Shown: piece after piece, positions 48,713 to 58,197 of the stretch
Position numbering within the stretch: position 1 is the first letter of the stretch
How the letters are laid out: each line of letters begins with the position of its first letter
Assembly (NCBI RefSeq): GCF_001629705.1
Contig: NZ_CP015378.1
Span: 496,001-560,000 of the forward strand
Length of the DNA: 64,000 nucleotides
DNA from: Fictibacillus phosphorivorans
Lineage (GTDB): Bacteria; Bacillota; Bacilli; Bacillales; Fictibacillaceae
Reading direction: 5' to 3'
Notes under the pieces: generated by a model
What the model saw: the letters and a program-made list of their open reading frames with translations, nothing else
Database searches by the model: none
What the model was told of the DNA's origin: nothing
Program-made: the position numbers and the translations under genes

Positions 48713-50269
48713 ATGAGCGTAACGAATGATTTGCACGTAATGAGTGAAATGATCGTTGTGTTAGATTTCGGTGGACAATATAATCAGTTGATTGCACGTC
48801 GTATCCGTGACTTAGGAGTATACAGTGAATTACATCCGCACACGACTACGGCGGAAGATATAAAGAAAATGAATCCAAAAGGAATCATCTTCTCTGGTGG
48901 ACCTAACTCTGTTTACGCAGAAGGAGCACCAGCTTGTGATCCAGCTATCTTTGATCTTGATATTCCAGTGCTTGGAATCTGCTATGGTATGCAGTTGATG
49001 AGCTACCACTTCGGCGGTAAAGTAGAGCGCGCAAGCCACCGTGAGTATGGTAAAGCAGAGATCACAGTAACGAACATGAACAAGCTTTATGAGAATCTTC
49101 CAGAACAACAAGTGGTTTGGATGAGCCATAGCGACTTAGTTGTTGCACCACCAGAAGGTTTCGTAACGGACGCTACAAGTCTTTCTTGCCCTGTAGCGGC
49201 GATGAGTGATGTATCTCGTAAACTTTACGGCGTACAATTCCACCCAGAAGTTCGTCATTCAGAGTACGGTATCGAGTTTCTTGATAACTTCGTAAAATCC
49301 GTTTGTGAATGTGAAGGCAACTGGACGATGGAAAACTGGATCGAAGACGAAATTCAAAAGATCCGTGACGTTGTTGGCGACAAAAAAGTGATCTGCGCAA
49401 TGTCAGGTGGCGTTGACTCTTCTGTTGTAGCCGTACTTGTTCATAAAGCAATCGGTGACCAGTTAACATGTATTTTCGTTGATCACGGACTTCTTCGTAA
49501 AGATGAAGCTGATCAAGTTATGAAAACATTCAGCGAAGGATTCAATATCAACATCATCAAAGTTGATGCGAAAGAGCGTTTCTTGAGCAAGCTTGAAGGT
49601 GTATCTGATCCTGAGAAGAAGCGTAAGATCATCGGTAACGAGTTCATCTACGTATTTGATGAAGAAGCGTCAAACCTACAAGGCATCGAATTCCTTGCAC
49701 AAGGTACGCTTTACACAGATATCGTAGAGAGCGGTACTGCGACTGCACAAACGATCAAGTCTCACCATAACGTAGGCGGACTTCCTGAAGACATGCAGTT
49801 TAAATTGATCGAGCCACTTAACACACTCTTTAAAGATGAAGTGCGTAAAGTAGGTACAGAGCTTGGTATTCCTGAGCACATCGTTTGGCGTCAGCCGTTC
49901 CCAGGCCCTGGTCTAGGAATTCGTGTACTTGGTGCGATTACAGAAGAAAAATTAGAGATCGTTCGTGAGTCTGATTTCATTCTTCGCGAAGAAATCGCGA
50001 AAGCAGGCTTAGAGCGTGAAGTGTGGCAATATTTCACAGTCCTACCTGACATCCGTAGTGTTGGTGTAATGGGTGACGCTCGTACGTACGATTACACGAT
50101 CGGTATTCGTGCCGTAACGTCGATCGACGGAATGACTTCTGACTGGGCACGTATCCCTTGGGACGTTCTTGAAAAGATCTCTACTCGTATCGTAAACGAA
50201 GTGGATCACATCAACCGCGTGGTGTACGATATTACGTCTAAGCCACCAGCAACGATCGAGTGGGAATAG
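48713..50269 (+). CDS. guaA: GMP synthase (glutamine-hydrolysing)
   Basis: A 518-residue enzyme converting XMP to GMP. The amidotransferase domain has the nucleophile in GICYGMQLM and the His/Glu pair in [11 protein letters not shown]. The ATP-pyrophosphatase domain has the P-loop SGGVDSSV and the dimerisation domain ends [10 protein letters not shown], the family terminus. Start at 48713 after GGGGTGAAG. It is controlled by the guanine riboswitch upstream, a sensible feedback for the GMP branch. Confidence 0.97.
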   Translation: MSVTNDLHVMSEMIVVLDFGGQYNQLIARRIRDLGVYSELHPHTTTAEDIKKMNPKGIIFSGGPNSVYAEGAPACDPAIFDLDIPVLGICYGMQLMSYHFGGKVERASHREYGKAEITVTNMNKLYENLPEQQVVWMSHSDLVVAPPEGFVTDATSLSCPVAAMSDVSRKLYGVQFHPEVRHSEYGIEFLDNFVKSVCECEGNWTMENWIEDEIQKIRDVVGDKKVICAMSGGVDSSVVAVLVHKAIGDQLTCIFVDHGLLRKDEADQVMKTFSEGFNINIIKVDAKERFLSKLEGVSDPEKKRKIIGNEFIYVFDEEASNLQGIEFLAQGTLYTDIVESGTATAQTIKSHHNVGGLPEDMQFKLIEPLNTLFKDEVRKVGTELGIPEHIVWRQPFPGPGLGIRVLGAITEEKLEIVRESDFILREEIAKAGLEREVWQYFTVLPDIRSVGVMGDARTYDYTIGIRAVTSIDGMTSDWARIPWDVLEKISTRIVNEVDHINRVVYDITSKPPATIEWE

Positions 50270-50330
50270 GTTTGTGAGCGAAAACACGAACGATTATCGT
50301 AAAATAACATAAAATCATTCGTAAAAATGC

Positions 50331-50359
50331 TTGACGTACGACAAAGTTCGACCTATACT
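50331..50359 (+). promoter_or_regulatory. Promoter of the pbuG riboswitch leader
   Basis: TTGACG, 17-bp spacer, TATACT. Confidence 0.85.
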
Positions 50360-50385
50360 CAAGTAGTAATTAAAAATTAAATGTA

Positions 50386-50461
50386 TTTCCTACGTATAAA
50401 TTCGGGGATATGGCCCGAAAGTTTCTACCAGACTGCCGTAAATGGTCTGACTACGAAGGAT
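50386..50461 (+). ncRNA. Purine riboswitch aptamer (guanine type) before pbuG
   Basis: Consensus blocks TACGTATAA, GGGGATATGGCCC, GAAAGTTTCTACC and CCGTAAATGG are all present, ending CTGACTACGAAGGA. The discriminator is C, hence guanine/hypoxanthine. Orthologous to the pbuG riboswitch of B. subtilis. Confidence 0.95.
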
Positions 50462-50525
50462 TTTTGAAACATGGCGCACATGCTCTCTTTGCATAGGCCT
50501 CGTTTCATTAACTCTTACGTATTCA

Positions 50526-50556
50526 GACCCAAGGGCTTGTCCCTTGGGTCTTTTTG
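50526..50556 (+). terminator. Riboswitch terminator of pbuG
   Basis: A 10-bp perfect stem GACCCAAGGG with CCCTTGGGTC, 5-base loop, five T. It is the OFF structure expected when purine is bound. Confidence 0.92.
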
Positions 50557-50606
50557 TTAGTTATTTTCTATAGATTGCTGCTAGTCGCTGAATTTCATCT
50601 TTGAAA

Positions 50607-50734
50607 GTTGATTGTAGTGCAAGGTGCGAGACTCCTGCGGGACAGGCGTGCAGGTGAGACACTTATACGTGAAACGTACGAATGTGGCTCACCGCTTGCC
50701 CCGCGGAAAGCGAGCACCTGAAACGGAAATCAAC
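50607..50734 (+). repeat. Dispersed 128-bp palindromic repeat, copy 5
   Basis: 128 bp bounded by GTTGATT and AATCAAC. The centre is diverged (CTTATACGTGAAACGTACGAATGT replaces the usual block in part), but it still folds around GGTGAG/CTCACC. It lies between the pbuG riboswitch terminator and pbuG, so it is in the mRNA leader. Confidence 0.9.
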
Positions 50735-50801
50735 CTCATCCAAAAGCGACTTGAAATAGCTATCGTTTTTATACGTAGACAGGGTATAGGGGGATATATA
50801 G

Positions 50802-52100
50802 ATGGAAAAGTATTTTGGTTTCAAGGAGTTCAACACTTCTTACAAAAAAGAAGCAACAGCGGGATTAACAACATTCCTTGCGATGGCTTACATTTTATTC
50901 GTTAACCCATCCGTACTAGGCGATGCGGGCATGGATAAAGGTGCCGTGTTCACGGCAACTGCACTTGCAGCGGCGCTTGGAACTCTTTTCATGGGGATCG
51001 TAGCGAAGTATCCGATCGCACTTGCTCCAGGTATGGGACTTAACGCATTCTTCGCTTACTCAGTAGTCTTGGTCATGGATATCCCGTGGCAAACAGCACT
51101 TGCTGGCGTATTGATGTCTGGAATTATCTTTATTTTTATTACATTATTTAAAATTCGCGAAACGATCATAAACGCAATCCCGGAAGATCTTAAATTTGCT
51201 GCAGCGTCCGGTATCGGACTGTTCATAGCATTCATCGGATTGAAAAACGCAGGAATCGTCGCGCCAAGTAAAGCAACACTGGTTTCTCTTGGTGACTTAA
51301 CACAAGGTCCAACACTTCTTGCCATCTTTGGTTTCATCATTACAATTTTAATGATGATCCGAAACGTTCGTGGAGGAATCTTCTACGGAATGGTAATCAC
51401 AGCTGTAGTTGGTATCTTTGCTGGTTTGATCAATAAGCCAGATCAAATCGTAGGAGCAATTCCGAGTCTTGCACCAACATTTGGACAAGCTTTCTCTCAC
51501 TTTGATCAAATTTTCACCATAGATATGATGATCGTTGTTCTAACGTTCTTTATCGTTGATTTCTTTGATACTGCAGGAACATTGATGGCAGTTGCATCAC
51601 AAGCAGGAATCATGAAAGACAACAAGCTGCCTCGTGCAGGTAAAGCTTTGCTCGCCGATTCATCAGCGATCGCAGTTGGTGCGATCCTTGGAACATCTTC
51701 AACAACAGCATACATTGAATCAGCTTCCGGTGTAGCAGCGGGTGGACGTACAGGATTCACATCCGTTGTAACAGGTGGGTTGTTCTTATTAGCTCTTTTC
51801 TTCTCACCATTATTAGTTGTCGTAACACCATCTGTAACAGCACCAGCGCTTATTATCGTCGGTGTACTAATGGTATCTGTATTAAGTAAAATCAAGTGGG
51901 ACCGTTTAGAAATCGCAGTACCAGCATTCTTAACGCTGATCGCAATGCCGCTCACATACAGCATCGCAACAGGGATCGCACTAGGATTCGTTATGTACCC
52001 ACTAACAATGACAGTAAAAGGACGTTTCAAAGAAGTTCACCCGATCATGTGGGTTCTCTTCATCGTCTTCATCAGCTATTTCGTATTCTTAGTTGAATAG
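50802..52100 (+). CDS. pbuG: Hypoxanthine/guanine permease (NCS2, AzgA type)
   Basis: A 432-residue membrane permease with 12-14 helices. Family blocks are TTFLAMAYILFVNPSVLG, ALAPGMGLNAFFAYSVVL, the GDLTQGPTLLAIFGF region, DFFDTAGTLMAVASQAG and TSSTTAYIESASGVAAGGRT. Guanine-type riboswitch control and position after guaA support the pbuG assignment over the paralogous pbuO or an adenine permease. The ribosome binding site is AGGGGGA. Confidence 0.95.
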   Translation: MEKYFGFKEFNTSYKKEATAGLTTFLAMAYILFVNPSVLGDAGMDKGAVFTATALAAALGTLFMGIVAKYPIALAPGMGLNAFFAYSVVLVMDIPWQTALAGVLMSGIIFIFITLFKIRETIINAIPEDLKFAAASGIGLFIAFIGLKNAGIVAPSKATLVSLGDLTQGPTLLAIFGFIITILMMIRNVRGGIFYGMVITAVVGIFAGLINKPDQIVGAIPSLAPTFGQAFSHFDQIFTIDMMIVVLTFFIVDFFDTAGTLMAVASQAGIMKDNKLPRAGKALLADSSAIAVGAILGTSSTTAYIESASGVAAGGRTGFTSVVTGGLFLLALFFSPLLVVVTPSVTAPALIIVGVLMVSVLSKIKWDRLEIAVPAFLTLIAMPLTYSIATGIALGFVMYPLTMTVKGRFKEVHPIMWVLFIVFISYFVFLVE

Positions 52101-52114
52101 TGAAAAACTTTCGT

Positions 52115-52146
52115 AGGAATGTCCATTTTTGGGCATTCCTTTTTTG
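52115..52146 (+). terminator. pbuG terminator
   Basis: AGGAATGTCC pairs with GGGCATTCCT (one G-T) around a 6-base loop, then a T-run. Confidence 0.9.
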
Positions 52147-52262
52147 TATGGGCAGGAAAACATATAAAAAAGATAGCCGATAACTTTAAGGAAGAGAGAT
52201 GCAAAAAATAAGTTTCTTCATTATAATAGTGTGCAGGATGAAGATTAAGGGAGAAGTGGGAA

Positions 52263-53009
52263 ATGGAAGCAATGTGGACTGTTTGGTTTTTTGTAGTAGG
52301 AGCAGTATTAGCCTCGTTCGGCGGAGTGATCGGCTATCGTCTGCCAAAGGGAATGAAGGTAATAGGTGTAGAACGTTCACAATGTGACCATTGCGAAAGG
52401 CAATTAAAATGGTACGAGCTGTTTCCCGTTGTTTCGTTTCTAGCTGCGGGTGCAAAGTGTAAATCATGTAAGAAAGGGATTCCCCTTTTATATACGATGG
52501 TAGAACTCGCAACTGGTGCTCTTTATAGTTTTTCATACATAAAATACGGGTTCTCTATCCAATTGTTGTTAGCCTGTTCACTCATTTTATTATGCGCCAT
52601 CATTACCGTTTCCGATTTGTTGTACTTTATTATCTCAGACAAAGTGCTGATCGTGTTTTTCGTGTGGTTCCTAGCTTTACAAGTGATCTTTGAAACTAGA
52701 GGCTGGGTAGACGCTGCCGTCGGAAGTTTGCTCGGATTTTTATTTTTGTTATTGTTAGCCATTCTCTCAAAAGGCGGAATTGGCGGTGGGGATATTAAGC
52801 TGATGGGCGTATTAGGACTCGTACTTGGGTTCCAAGGAGCATATCTAACACTGATGGTCGCGTCCATCGTTGGAGTATTAGTCGCAATCGTAGGATTGGT
52901 AACGAAGAAATATAACAGAAAGACCGCAATCCCGTTCGGACCATATTTAGCGGTAGGCGCGTTAGTGACGTTTTATTATAGTGAAGAGTTGTTGGGGTTG
53001 ATCTTTTAA
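52263..53009 (+). CDS. Type IV prepilin peptidase (A24 family, ComC-like)
   Basis: A 248-residue membrane aspartic protease with about eight helices. It has a cytosolic zinc-binding tetracysteine (CDHC...CKSC) and two catalytic Asp in SDLLYFIISD and GGGDIKLMG. Such enzymes cleave and N-methylate prepilins such as ComGC for DNA uptake. The start at 52263 follows GGGAGAAGTGGG. No pilin genes are nearby, as for B. subtilis comC. Confidence 0.93.
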   Translation: MEAMWTVWFFVVGAVLASFGGVIGYRLPKGMKVIGVERSQCDHCERQLKWYELFPVVSFLAAGAKCKSCKKGIPLLYTMVELATGALYSFSYIKYGFSIQLLLACSLILLCAIITVSDLLYFIISDKVLIVFFVWFLALQVIFETRGWVDAAVGSLLGFLFLLLLAILSKGGIGGGDIKLMGVLGLVLGFQGAYLTLMVASIVGVLVAIVGLVTKKYNRKTAIPFGPYLAVGALVTFYYSEELLGLIF

Positions 53010-53142
53010 CCTCAACTTTTTTTATGTCGAAACTTTGATTTGGATTGAGCGTAAGTAGGGTATGAAAATTAGAGTAGTTTGAAGGTTATAGAGGATTACG
53101 AATACATATAGAAGGGGATTAAGTTAGGAGGTTTTGTTGGAA

Positions 53143-53664
53143 ATGTGGTTAATTATTTTTACGAATATACTAGCGTTCATTTTAGCATTAATATTTGGAA
53201 TAGGTTATTACAAAAAGAAAAAGAAAGAAAAAGTTAGTCAAATTCGAGCTGAACTCTGGGGAACAGCTGTCTTTATAGGAGTTATGGTTTTTTTTAATGG
53301 GATAATTCTGTACGTGAACTATTCAGACGAGCAAAGAGTAAAAGCTGCATATACAGAAATGGAAAAAAACAATGAAGAAAGAGGAAATGAAGAAGAATCT
53401 TTTGCTAACCTGGAATTATCACTTAAAACTGATAAAAATAAGGGCCCAGATACTCATTATATTTATGTAGCTAATTTTAATAAAAAGGTATCATTTCATG
53501 GAAAGGTCTATATAAAAACCATCATCAATAATAAAATAGTTGACGGGGAATACACAACTAAAAAAATCACTATAAAACCAGGGGAAAAGAAACAAATAGA
53601 TCATTTTGATGGGACAAGTTTTTACGATTCATATTCCTGGGAGTGGAAAGGTGAACTTAATTAA
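53143..53664 (+). CDS. Two-TM membrane protein with beta-rich domain, paralogue 1 (unknown)
   Basis: A 173-residue protein; the ATG at 53143 (MWLIIFTNILAFILALIFG) is 10 bases after AGGAGG. Two N-terminal helices flank a basic loop (YYKKKKKEK). An acidic helix (KAAYTEMEKNNEERGNEEES) is followed by a beta domain (YIYVANFNKKVSFHGKVYIK, ITIKPGEKKQI, SYSWEWKGEL). The next gene is a clear paralogue. I do not recognise the family; the last domain may be extracellular. Confidence 0.75.
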   Translation: MWLIIFTNILAFILALIFGIGYYKKKKKEKVSQIRAELWGTAVFIGVMVFFNGIILYVNYSDEQRVKAAYTEMEKNNEERGNEEESFANLELSLKTDKNKGPDTHYIYVANFNKKVSFHGKVYIKTIINNKIVDGEYTTKKITIKPGEKKQIDHFDGTSFYDSYSWEWKGELN

Positions 53665-53693
53665 ATTGAAGTTTTAAAAAGGTGAGGACGAAA

Positions 53694-54233
53694 ATGGATA
53701 ATGACTATTTGAGTGGTGTGATCTGGTTTAACATAGGAGCTTTTGCATTTGGACTTATTCTAGCCATTAGCTCATTCGTTCACTATAAAAAGTTAGGTAG
53801 AACGAGAACAGGGGTATATTGGGCGATTGGATGTATTGCTACATGCCTGCTAGTGATGAATGGAATTATAAAGGTTTCAGATGTAATGGATGAACATATG
53901 AAGAAACAAGCGTTTGAAACACTTGAGGAAACCTATCACGAAAGAGGAGATCGTAACAATGAATCCTTTAAGAACTTAGAGGTTGTCGTTATTTCGGAAA
54001 AGGGCAGATGGTCTACAGCTTATAACATTTATGCAGCTAATTTTAACAAACAGTATACATACAAAGGGAAAATCGAGATTACGGTTAAGAACAGACAAGA
54101 AAAGAAAGTTTTTACACACGTTACGGAAACCGTTACTTTAAAACCTGGAGAGAAAAAAGAGCTTAAAAATACAAATTATGATACCACGCATTATAGCTAT
54201 TCGTGGAGATGGCTAGGAAAGTTAAAGAAATAG
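53694..54233 (+). CDS. Two-TM membrane protein with beta-rich domain, paralogue 2 (unknown)
   Basis: A 179-residue protein with the same layout as its upstream neighbour: two helices (FAFGLILAISSFVHYKK, IGCIATCLLVMNGIIKV), an acidic helix (TLEETYHERGDRNNESF) and a beta domain (NIYAANFNKQYTYKGKIEIT, VTLKPGEKKEL, YSYSWRWLGKL). Start after AGGTGAGG. The two genes lie 29 bp apart and share a terminator, so they are an operon born from tandem duplication. Confidence 0.75.
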   Translation: MDNDYLSGVIWFNIGAFAFGLILAISSFVHYKKLGRTRTGVYWAIGCIATCLLVMNGIIKVSDVMDEHMKKQAFETLEETYHERGDRNNESFKNLEVVVISEKGRWSTAYNIYAANFNKQYTYKGKIEITVKNRQEKKVFTHVTETVTLKPGEKKELKNTNYDTTHYSYSWRWLGKLKK

Positions 54234-54247
54234 AGAAAAGAATTTTG

Positions 54248-54282
54248 AAAACACCCAAACGTTGGTTTAGGTGTTTTTTTAT
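54248..54282 (+). terminator. Terminator of the two-TM paralogue pair
   Basis: AAACACCCAAAC pairs with GTTTAGGTGTTT around GTTG, followed by a T-run. Confidence 0.8.
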
Positions 54283-54762
54283 TTTAATTCTTTTTACCTA
54301 AGTGAATTTATCTACTTCTGATCGTTAAAAGCGCTTATTTAGTGATTTTCAGGTTTATAATTTTAATATTAGAGGAAAAAACAAATGTAAAAATGGATAT
54401 TTATGTATATATAACATGAGGATATTCCTAGTAGGAATTTTTCGGGGAGGTGTCGGAAAAAGTCGAACATTGCCAAAGGTAGTAAGAAGGTTGTGGATAA
54501 GTTCAATAAGCCTTTATGTAGCAAGGATTTAGAAGGTTGACGCCCTAAGAATTTCTGTGATAGTTTTGCCATAGAAAAAATTTAAAAGATTTTACATAAC
54601 TATTAGATTTTGTTGTAATTTGATTTTTGTAGGAAATGAGTATCAGGACAATAAATGAGAAAGGTCTTCGGAATTTTCATCATAAATAGTGAGTTGTTCT
54701 AGATTTCAAGCCGAAATTATGTAACAAAGAAGTATGTATAAACAGGAGAGGTATGGTATTAA
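54283..54762. other. 480-bp gap before the vWA locus
   Basis: The region is A/T-rich and I see no supportable gene. ATTCCTAGTAGGAAT at 54424-54438 is a perfect palindrome apart from its central base. TGTCGGAAAAAGTCGAACA just after it holds two near-matches to the Spo0A box (TGTCGAA), 6 of 7 each. Either could regulate the lipoprotein gene at 54763, but this is weak. Confidence 0.4.
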
Positions 54763-56139
54763 ATGAGTTTTAGAAACTTGAAAACACTATTGTTTCTATT
54801 CCTTTTACTAACTCTATTCACAGGATGCACCAACTCAGAAGAAGCGAATAAACCTGCAGATTCTAAAAAGGAAGATAAGCAAGAAACTAAAAAAGAAAGT
54901 AAGCCTGAAACGAAAGAATCTGATAGTAAATTAAAAAAGGGAATTCCACCAGCTCCCACTTCTATTAATGAGGTTTTTGCATATCCAAACGGAAAATTTG
55001 CTGGAAAAGAAGTATATGATACTACGAGTGGTGTGAAGGAAGACCTTTTAAAAGACATGCCTAAACTGGATGAGGAAGCGAATGAAGAAACGCTAGATTT
55101 GTATTTCAATAACCTTGTAGCCCTCTATTGGAATGGCTTTACAGACCCGGCTACTCTTGTTGACAAGTGGAAATTATATTCGTTCGGTAGCCCCGATATT
55201 GAAGATCCTAAATTTCAATTTAAAGAAAATTATAATGTGGAAATTATCTTAGATGCAAGCGGTTCTATGGGTAAGAAGGTGAAAGGTAAAACCCAAATGG
55301 AATTAGCCAAAGATGCTATTGATACCTTCGTACAATCTTTACCTGATAAAGCAAATGTGGGATTACGAGTATATGGTCATAAAGGGAGTGGATCGGACTC
55401 GGATAAAAAACTGTCATGCGAAAGCTCCGATCTAGTCTATCCTATAGCATCTTATAATTCGACTGAGTTTGATAAAGCGCTGAATCAATTTCAGCCTAAA
55501 GGATGGACGCCAATCACATTAGCGTTAGAAGAGGCACATAAAGATTTAGCGAAATATCCTGCAGAAAAGAATAACAATATTGTATTCCTAGTGAGTGACG
55601 GTATTGAAACATGTGATGGAGATCCTGTTGAAGCAGCCAAGAAATTAGTAGATTCTAATATTTCCCCGATCGTTAACGTTATCGGCTTTAATGTTGATGG
55701 AGAAGGGCAAAAACAATTAAAGGATGTAGCTGCCGCAGCTGGTGGAATCTATACAGATATTAACGATCAAACTCAGTTAAAGGAAGAATTTAAGCGAGTT
55801 GAAGAAATAGCAAAACGCTGGGAGCAGTGGAAGAAAGATTCACTAAGAGAAGCGGATGCCATAAAAGTAGAACGTTATTTTGAGGCTCTTGGTTTTACCA
55901 ATGAATGGGACAGTAAAAAAACGAAGCTATCTAATAATATTAGTGGCTCAATTACCTATCTTTCAAATGAGGATTATATAACGAGAGAGCAAAGAGAGAT
56001 TTTAAAAGATAAAGAAGAGAAATTAAATGAGTTTATTGAGAAGTCAGGTCTAGAAGTAGAAAATTATTTAAATTCCATGAACGAAAAAACGTTTGAACAA
56101 ATGAAGCAGGATATAAACGAGAAATACAAACTTAATTAG
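54763..56139 (+). CDS. von Willebrand A domain lipoprotein 1
   Basis: A 458-residue surface lipoprotein (signal peptide with lipobox LFTGC at residues 18-22), then a low-complexity K/E/T/S linker to residue ~60. The vWA domain begins with FGSPDIEDPKFQFKENYNVE and has the MIDAS motif DASGSMGKKV, a Thr in GWTPITLALEEA and an Asp in VSDGIETCDGD. Two Cys (KLSCESSD and ETCDGD), conserved in all three paralogues of this locus, may form a disulfide. The last ~110 residues are helical and charged. Ligand unknown. Paralogues lie at 58420 and 62954. Confidence 0.88.
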   Translation: MSFRNLKTLLFLFLLLTLFTGCTNSEEANKPADSKKEDKQETKKESKPETKESDSKLKKGIPPAPTSINEVFAYPNGKFAGKEVYDTTSGVKEDLLKDMPKLDEEANEETLDLYFNNLVALYWNGFTDPATLVDKWKLYSFGSPDIEDPKFQFKENYNVEIILDASGSMGKKVKGKTQMELAKDAIDTFVQSLPDKANVGLRVYGHKGSGSDSDKKLSCESSDLVYPIASYNSTEFDKALNQFQPKGWTPITLALEEAHKDLAKYPAEKNNNIVFLVSDGIETCDGDPVEAAKKLVDSNISPIVNVIGFNVDGEGQKQLKDVAAAAGGIYTDINDQTQLKEEFKRVEEIAKRWEQWKKDSLREADAIKVERYFEALGFTNEWDSKKTKLSNNISGSITYLSNEDYITREQREILKDKEEKLNEFIEKSGLEVENYLNSMNEKTFEQMKQDINEKYKLN

Positions 56140-56163
56140 AGAATATTCGCTAGGGGGAATTTG

Positions 56164-56367
56164 ATGTCAAAAAGTGAAAAGAAATGGCGTCGTTTCTATA
56201 TGATGATGTACATCTTTATATATGGTATTTATGTTCCTTATAATCTCTTCATGTGGTTAGGCGGAAATGAAGGGTTTCCGTATGCGATGTTGGGTATCGC
56301 TTTAGGTCTGCCTATGATGAAGAAAAATCATATAAACAGTATCCGAGAAAAAGAACAAAATGTATAG
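56164..56367 (+). CDS. Small hairpin membrane protein, paralogue 1
   Basis: A 67-residue protein with a basic start (MSKSEKKWRRFYMM), two hydrophobic segments (MYIFIYGIYVPYNLFMWL and MLGIALGLPMM) and a conserved tail (KKNHINSIREKEQ). Its sequence matches the protein at 58198 over the whole length. It starts 24 bp after vWA lipoprotein 1. Function unknown. Confidence 0.78.
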   Translation: MSKSEKKWRRFYMMMYIFIYGIYVPYNLFMWLGGNEGFPYAMLGIALGLPMMKKNHINSIREKEQNV

Positions 56368-56502
56368 TTGAACAAATATCGATCTTACTGGGAACTTTTT
56401 CAAATGAAGTGCGTAATAATTTTTTAAATATAATAATGTCGTGTGAGTGAGATGGAAACCCCATCTCTTTCTTTTTGAAAAATAATCAAAGGAGATTATT
56501 AA

Positions 56503-58176
56503 ATGAAAAACAAACTAACCAGTTTTCTTCTAATTCTCATGGTTTTGGCACTTACCGCCTGCACAACAGATCAAAATCCTTCTGCCAAACCTGAACAAGA
56601 AGCAAAAAAAGATAAGTATACAACGCTCGCTGAGGAAGCAAATAAAGAGAACTCATTAGAGAAACTAGAACTTCTTCCTTACGCAGAAGAAGTGGAAGCG
56701 ACGTTATCTAGCCCTAAGTACAAAGAGTTTACGGCAAACTCGACGGTACTCATTAAAGGTAAGGCGAAAAAGTATAACAGCTTCAAGTCAGATCATGTAT
56801 GGATTAAGGTGAGGAGTGATCAAGAAGGGCCAAACGGTCGAGAGTTCAGTTATTACGCTCCTTTAAAGGAAGGCAAGTTTGAACAAAAGGTTCAGCTGTT
56901 TAATGGGAAGGGAAATTATTCTGTTAAAGTGAGTGTGCCGAGTGATACGGCTGAAGATTACTATTACGATATTGCCTCATTTGATGTAGAGAACGTGAAC
57001 CCTGAGATCAAGAGAGATATTGCTTATACGAAGAATGCGTTTCAATACGATTTAAAGTTAAAAAATTCCATAAATGGGTATATGGAAAGAGATGGGTCTT
57101 TTGAGCTAGAGGGTGACGTTGCTGATTCCAGTGTTGAACAGCTCATGGTTGAGCTTAAGAAAGAAAGTGAATCTACTAAAATTATGATTCCGGTTGAGAA
57201 TGGAAAGTTCGCACAAAAAATCCCTCTTTATTATGGTGCGGGTGTTCATGAGGTACAGATTATGACGCCTAAAGAAGGATCGACCGACTTTTTTACGGAT
57301 GCGGCTCACTTATATGTAAAGAATTTATCTGGTGAATCCTTTGAACCTGTGAAGTACTCCTCTGCTTACGAAGAAAAAGGCTTTAAGCTTGAGACGCCAG
57401 AAGTAGGCGGTGAGAAAGCGGACCTGAGCTATAAGATTAAAGGAAGTATTGATCCTAAAGGTGAGGGTGCGAGCAAGACAAATGTCGTTTTTGTTCAGAC
57501 AGAGAAAGACGACCAAAAAGCGATGTACGCGATCCCGGTTAAGAACAATAAATTTGATGGAGAGTTTTTCCTCCGTTTTGGACCTGGGAAGTACGATGTA
57601 TCCGTTATGGCACCTGAATTTAATAAAACGAATGGATATATGCAGTTCTTTGTTGGCGTAGCAAAATTCTCGGTTGAGAATACAAACACGAGTGATCAAC
57701 GATTCACCTTGCCGTCTAGAGGTATTCAGTCGGATGCTCCTGAGATTAAGAAATTAGCAGCGCAACTAACAAAAAATAAGAAAACTGATAAAGAAAAAGC
57801 GCTAGCGGTTTACGAGTATGTTGCAAAAAACGTGAGCTATGACGTAGACAAGCTAAACAATCGAACGTTTGAGTTTGATGACAGTGCGTTAAAAACGTTG
57901 GACGAAAAAGAAGGCGTTTGTCAGGACTTTGCGTATTTAGCGATTGCTCTATTACGTGCAAGTGGTATGGAAGCACAAATGGTAACAGGATTTGCCGGAC
58001 AAAATCATGCGTGGGTGGAGACAAAGGTCGAGGGACGCTGGTTAACGATGGACCCAACATGGGGATCAGGTTACCTGCAGAACAACAAGTTCGTTCCAAA
58101 GTTTACGATGGAATACTTTGATCCGAAGCCAGCGGAGTTTCAGAAAACACATACGAAAAAAGAGGTGGAGTTTTAA
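56503..58176 (+). CDS. Transglutaminase-like lipoprotein with three Ig-like repeats
   Basis: A 557-residue surface protein. The lipoprotein signal ends in LALTAC. Three homologous ~110-residue beta domains follow, each with the pattern P(L/V)xxxKFxxxxxLxxGxGxYxVxV (for example APLKEGKFEQKVQLFNGKGN, then IPVENGKFAQKIPLYYGAG, then IPVKNNKFDGEFFLRFGPG). The C-terminal transglutaminase core has Cys in GVCQDFAYLAIALLRASG, His in NHAWVETKVEG and Asp in MDPTWGSG, so the catalytic triad is complete. It may cross-link or cleave surface peptides. It is flanked by the two small hairpin proteins. Confidence 0.88.
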   Translation: MKNKLTSFLLILMVLALTACTTDQNPSAKPEQEAKKDKYTTLAEEANKENSLEKLELLPYAEEVEATLSSPKYKEFTANSTVLIKGKAKKYNSFKSDHVWIKVRSDQEGPNGREFSYYAPLKEGKFEQKVQLFNGKGNYSVKVSVPSDTAEDYYYDIASFDVENVNPEIKRDIAYTKNAFQYDLKLKNSINGYMERDGSFELEGDVADSSVEQLMVELKKESESTKIMIPVENGKFAQKIPLYYGAGVHEVQIMTPKEGSTDFFTDAAHLYVKNLSGESFEPVKYSSAYEEKGFKLETPEVGGEKADLSYKIKGSIDPKGEGASKTNVVFVQTEKDDQKAMYAIPVKNNKFDGEFFLRFGPGKYDVSVMAPEFNKTNGYMQFFVGVAKFSVENTNTSDQRFTLPSRGIQSDAPEIKKLAAQLTKNKKTDKEKALAVYEYVAKNVSYDVDKLNNRTFEFDDSALKTLDEKEGVCQDFAYLAIALLRASGMEAQMVTGFAGQNHAWVETKVEGRWLTMDPTWGSGYLQNNKFVPKFTMEYFDPKPAEFQKTHTKKEVEF

Positions 58177-58197
58177 TCTTAGAGAATGAGGTGCGAT

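Noticed and set aside
50624..50905. 93-residue plus-strand ORF overlapping the pbuG start
   Set aside because: It is formed by repeat copy 5 and an out-of-frame part of pbuG.
51506..52030. 174-residue minus-strand frame inside pbuG
   Set aside because: Antisense shadow of a strongly conserved permease gene.
54369..54572. 67-residue minus-strand ORF in the gap before the vWA locus
   Set aside because: No ribosome binding site or promoter, odd composition, and no similarity recognised; treated as chance.
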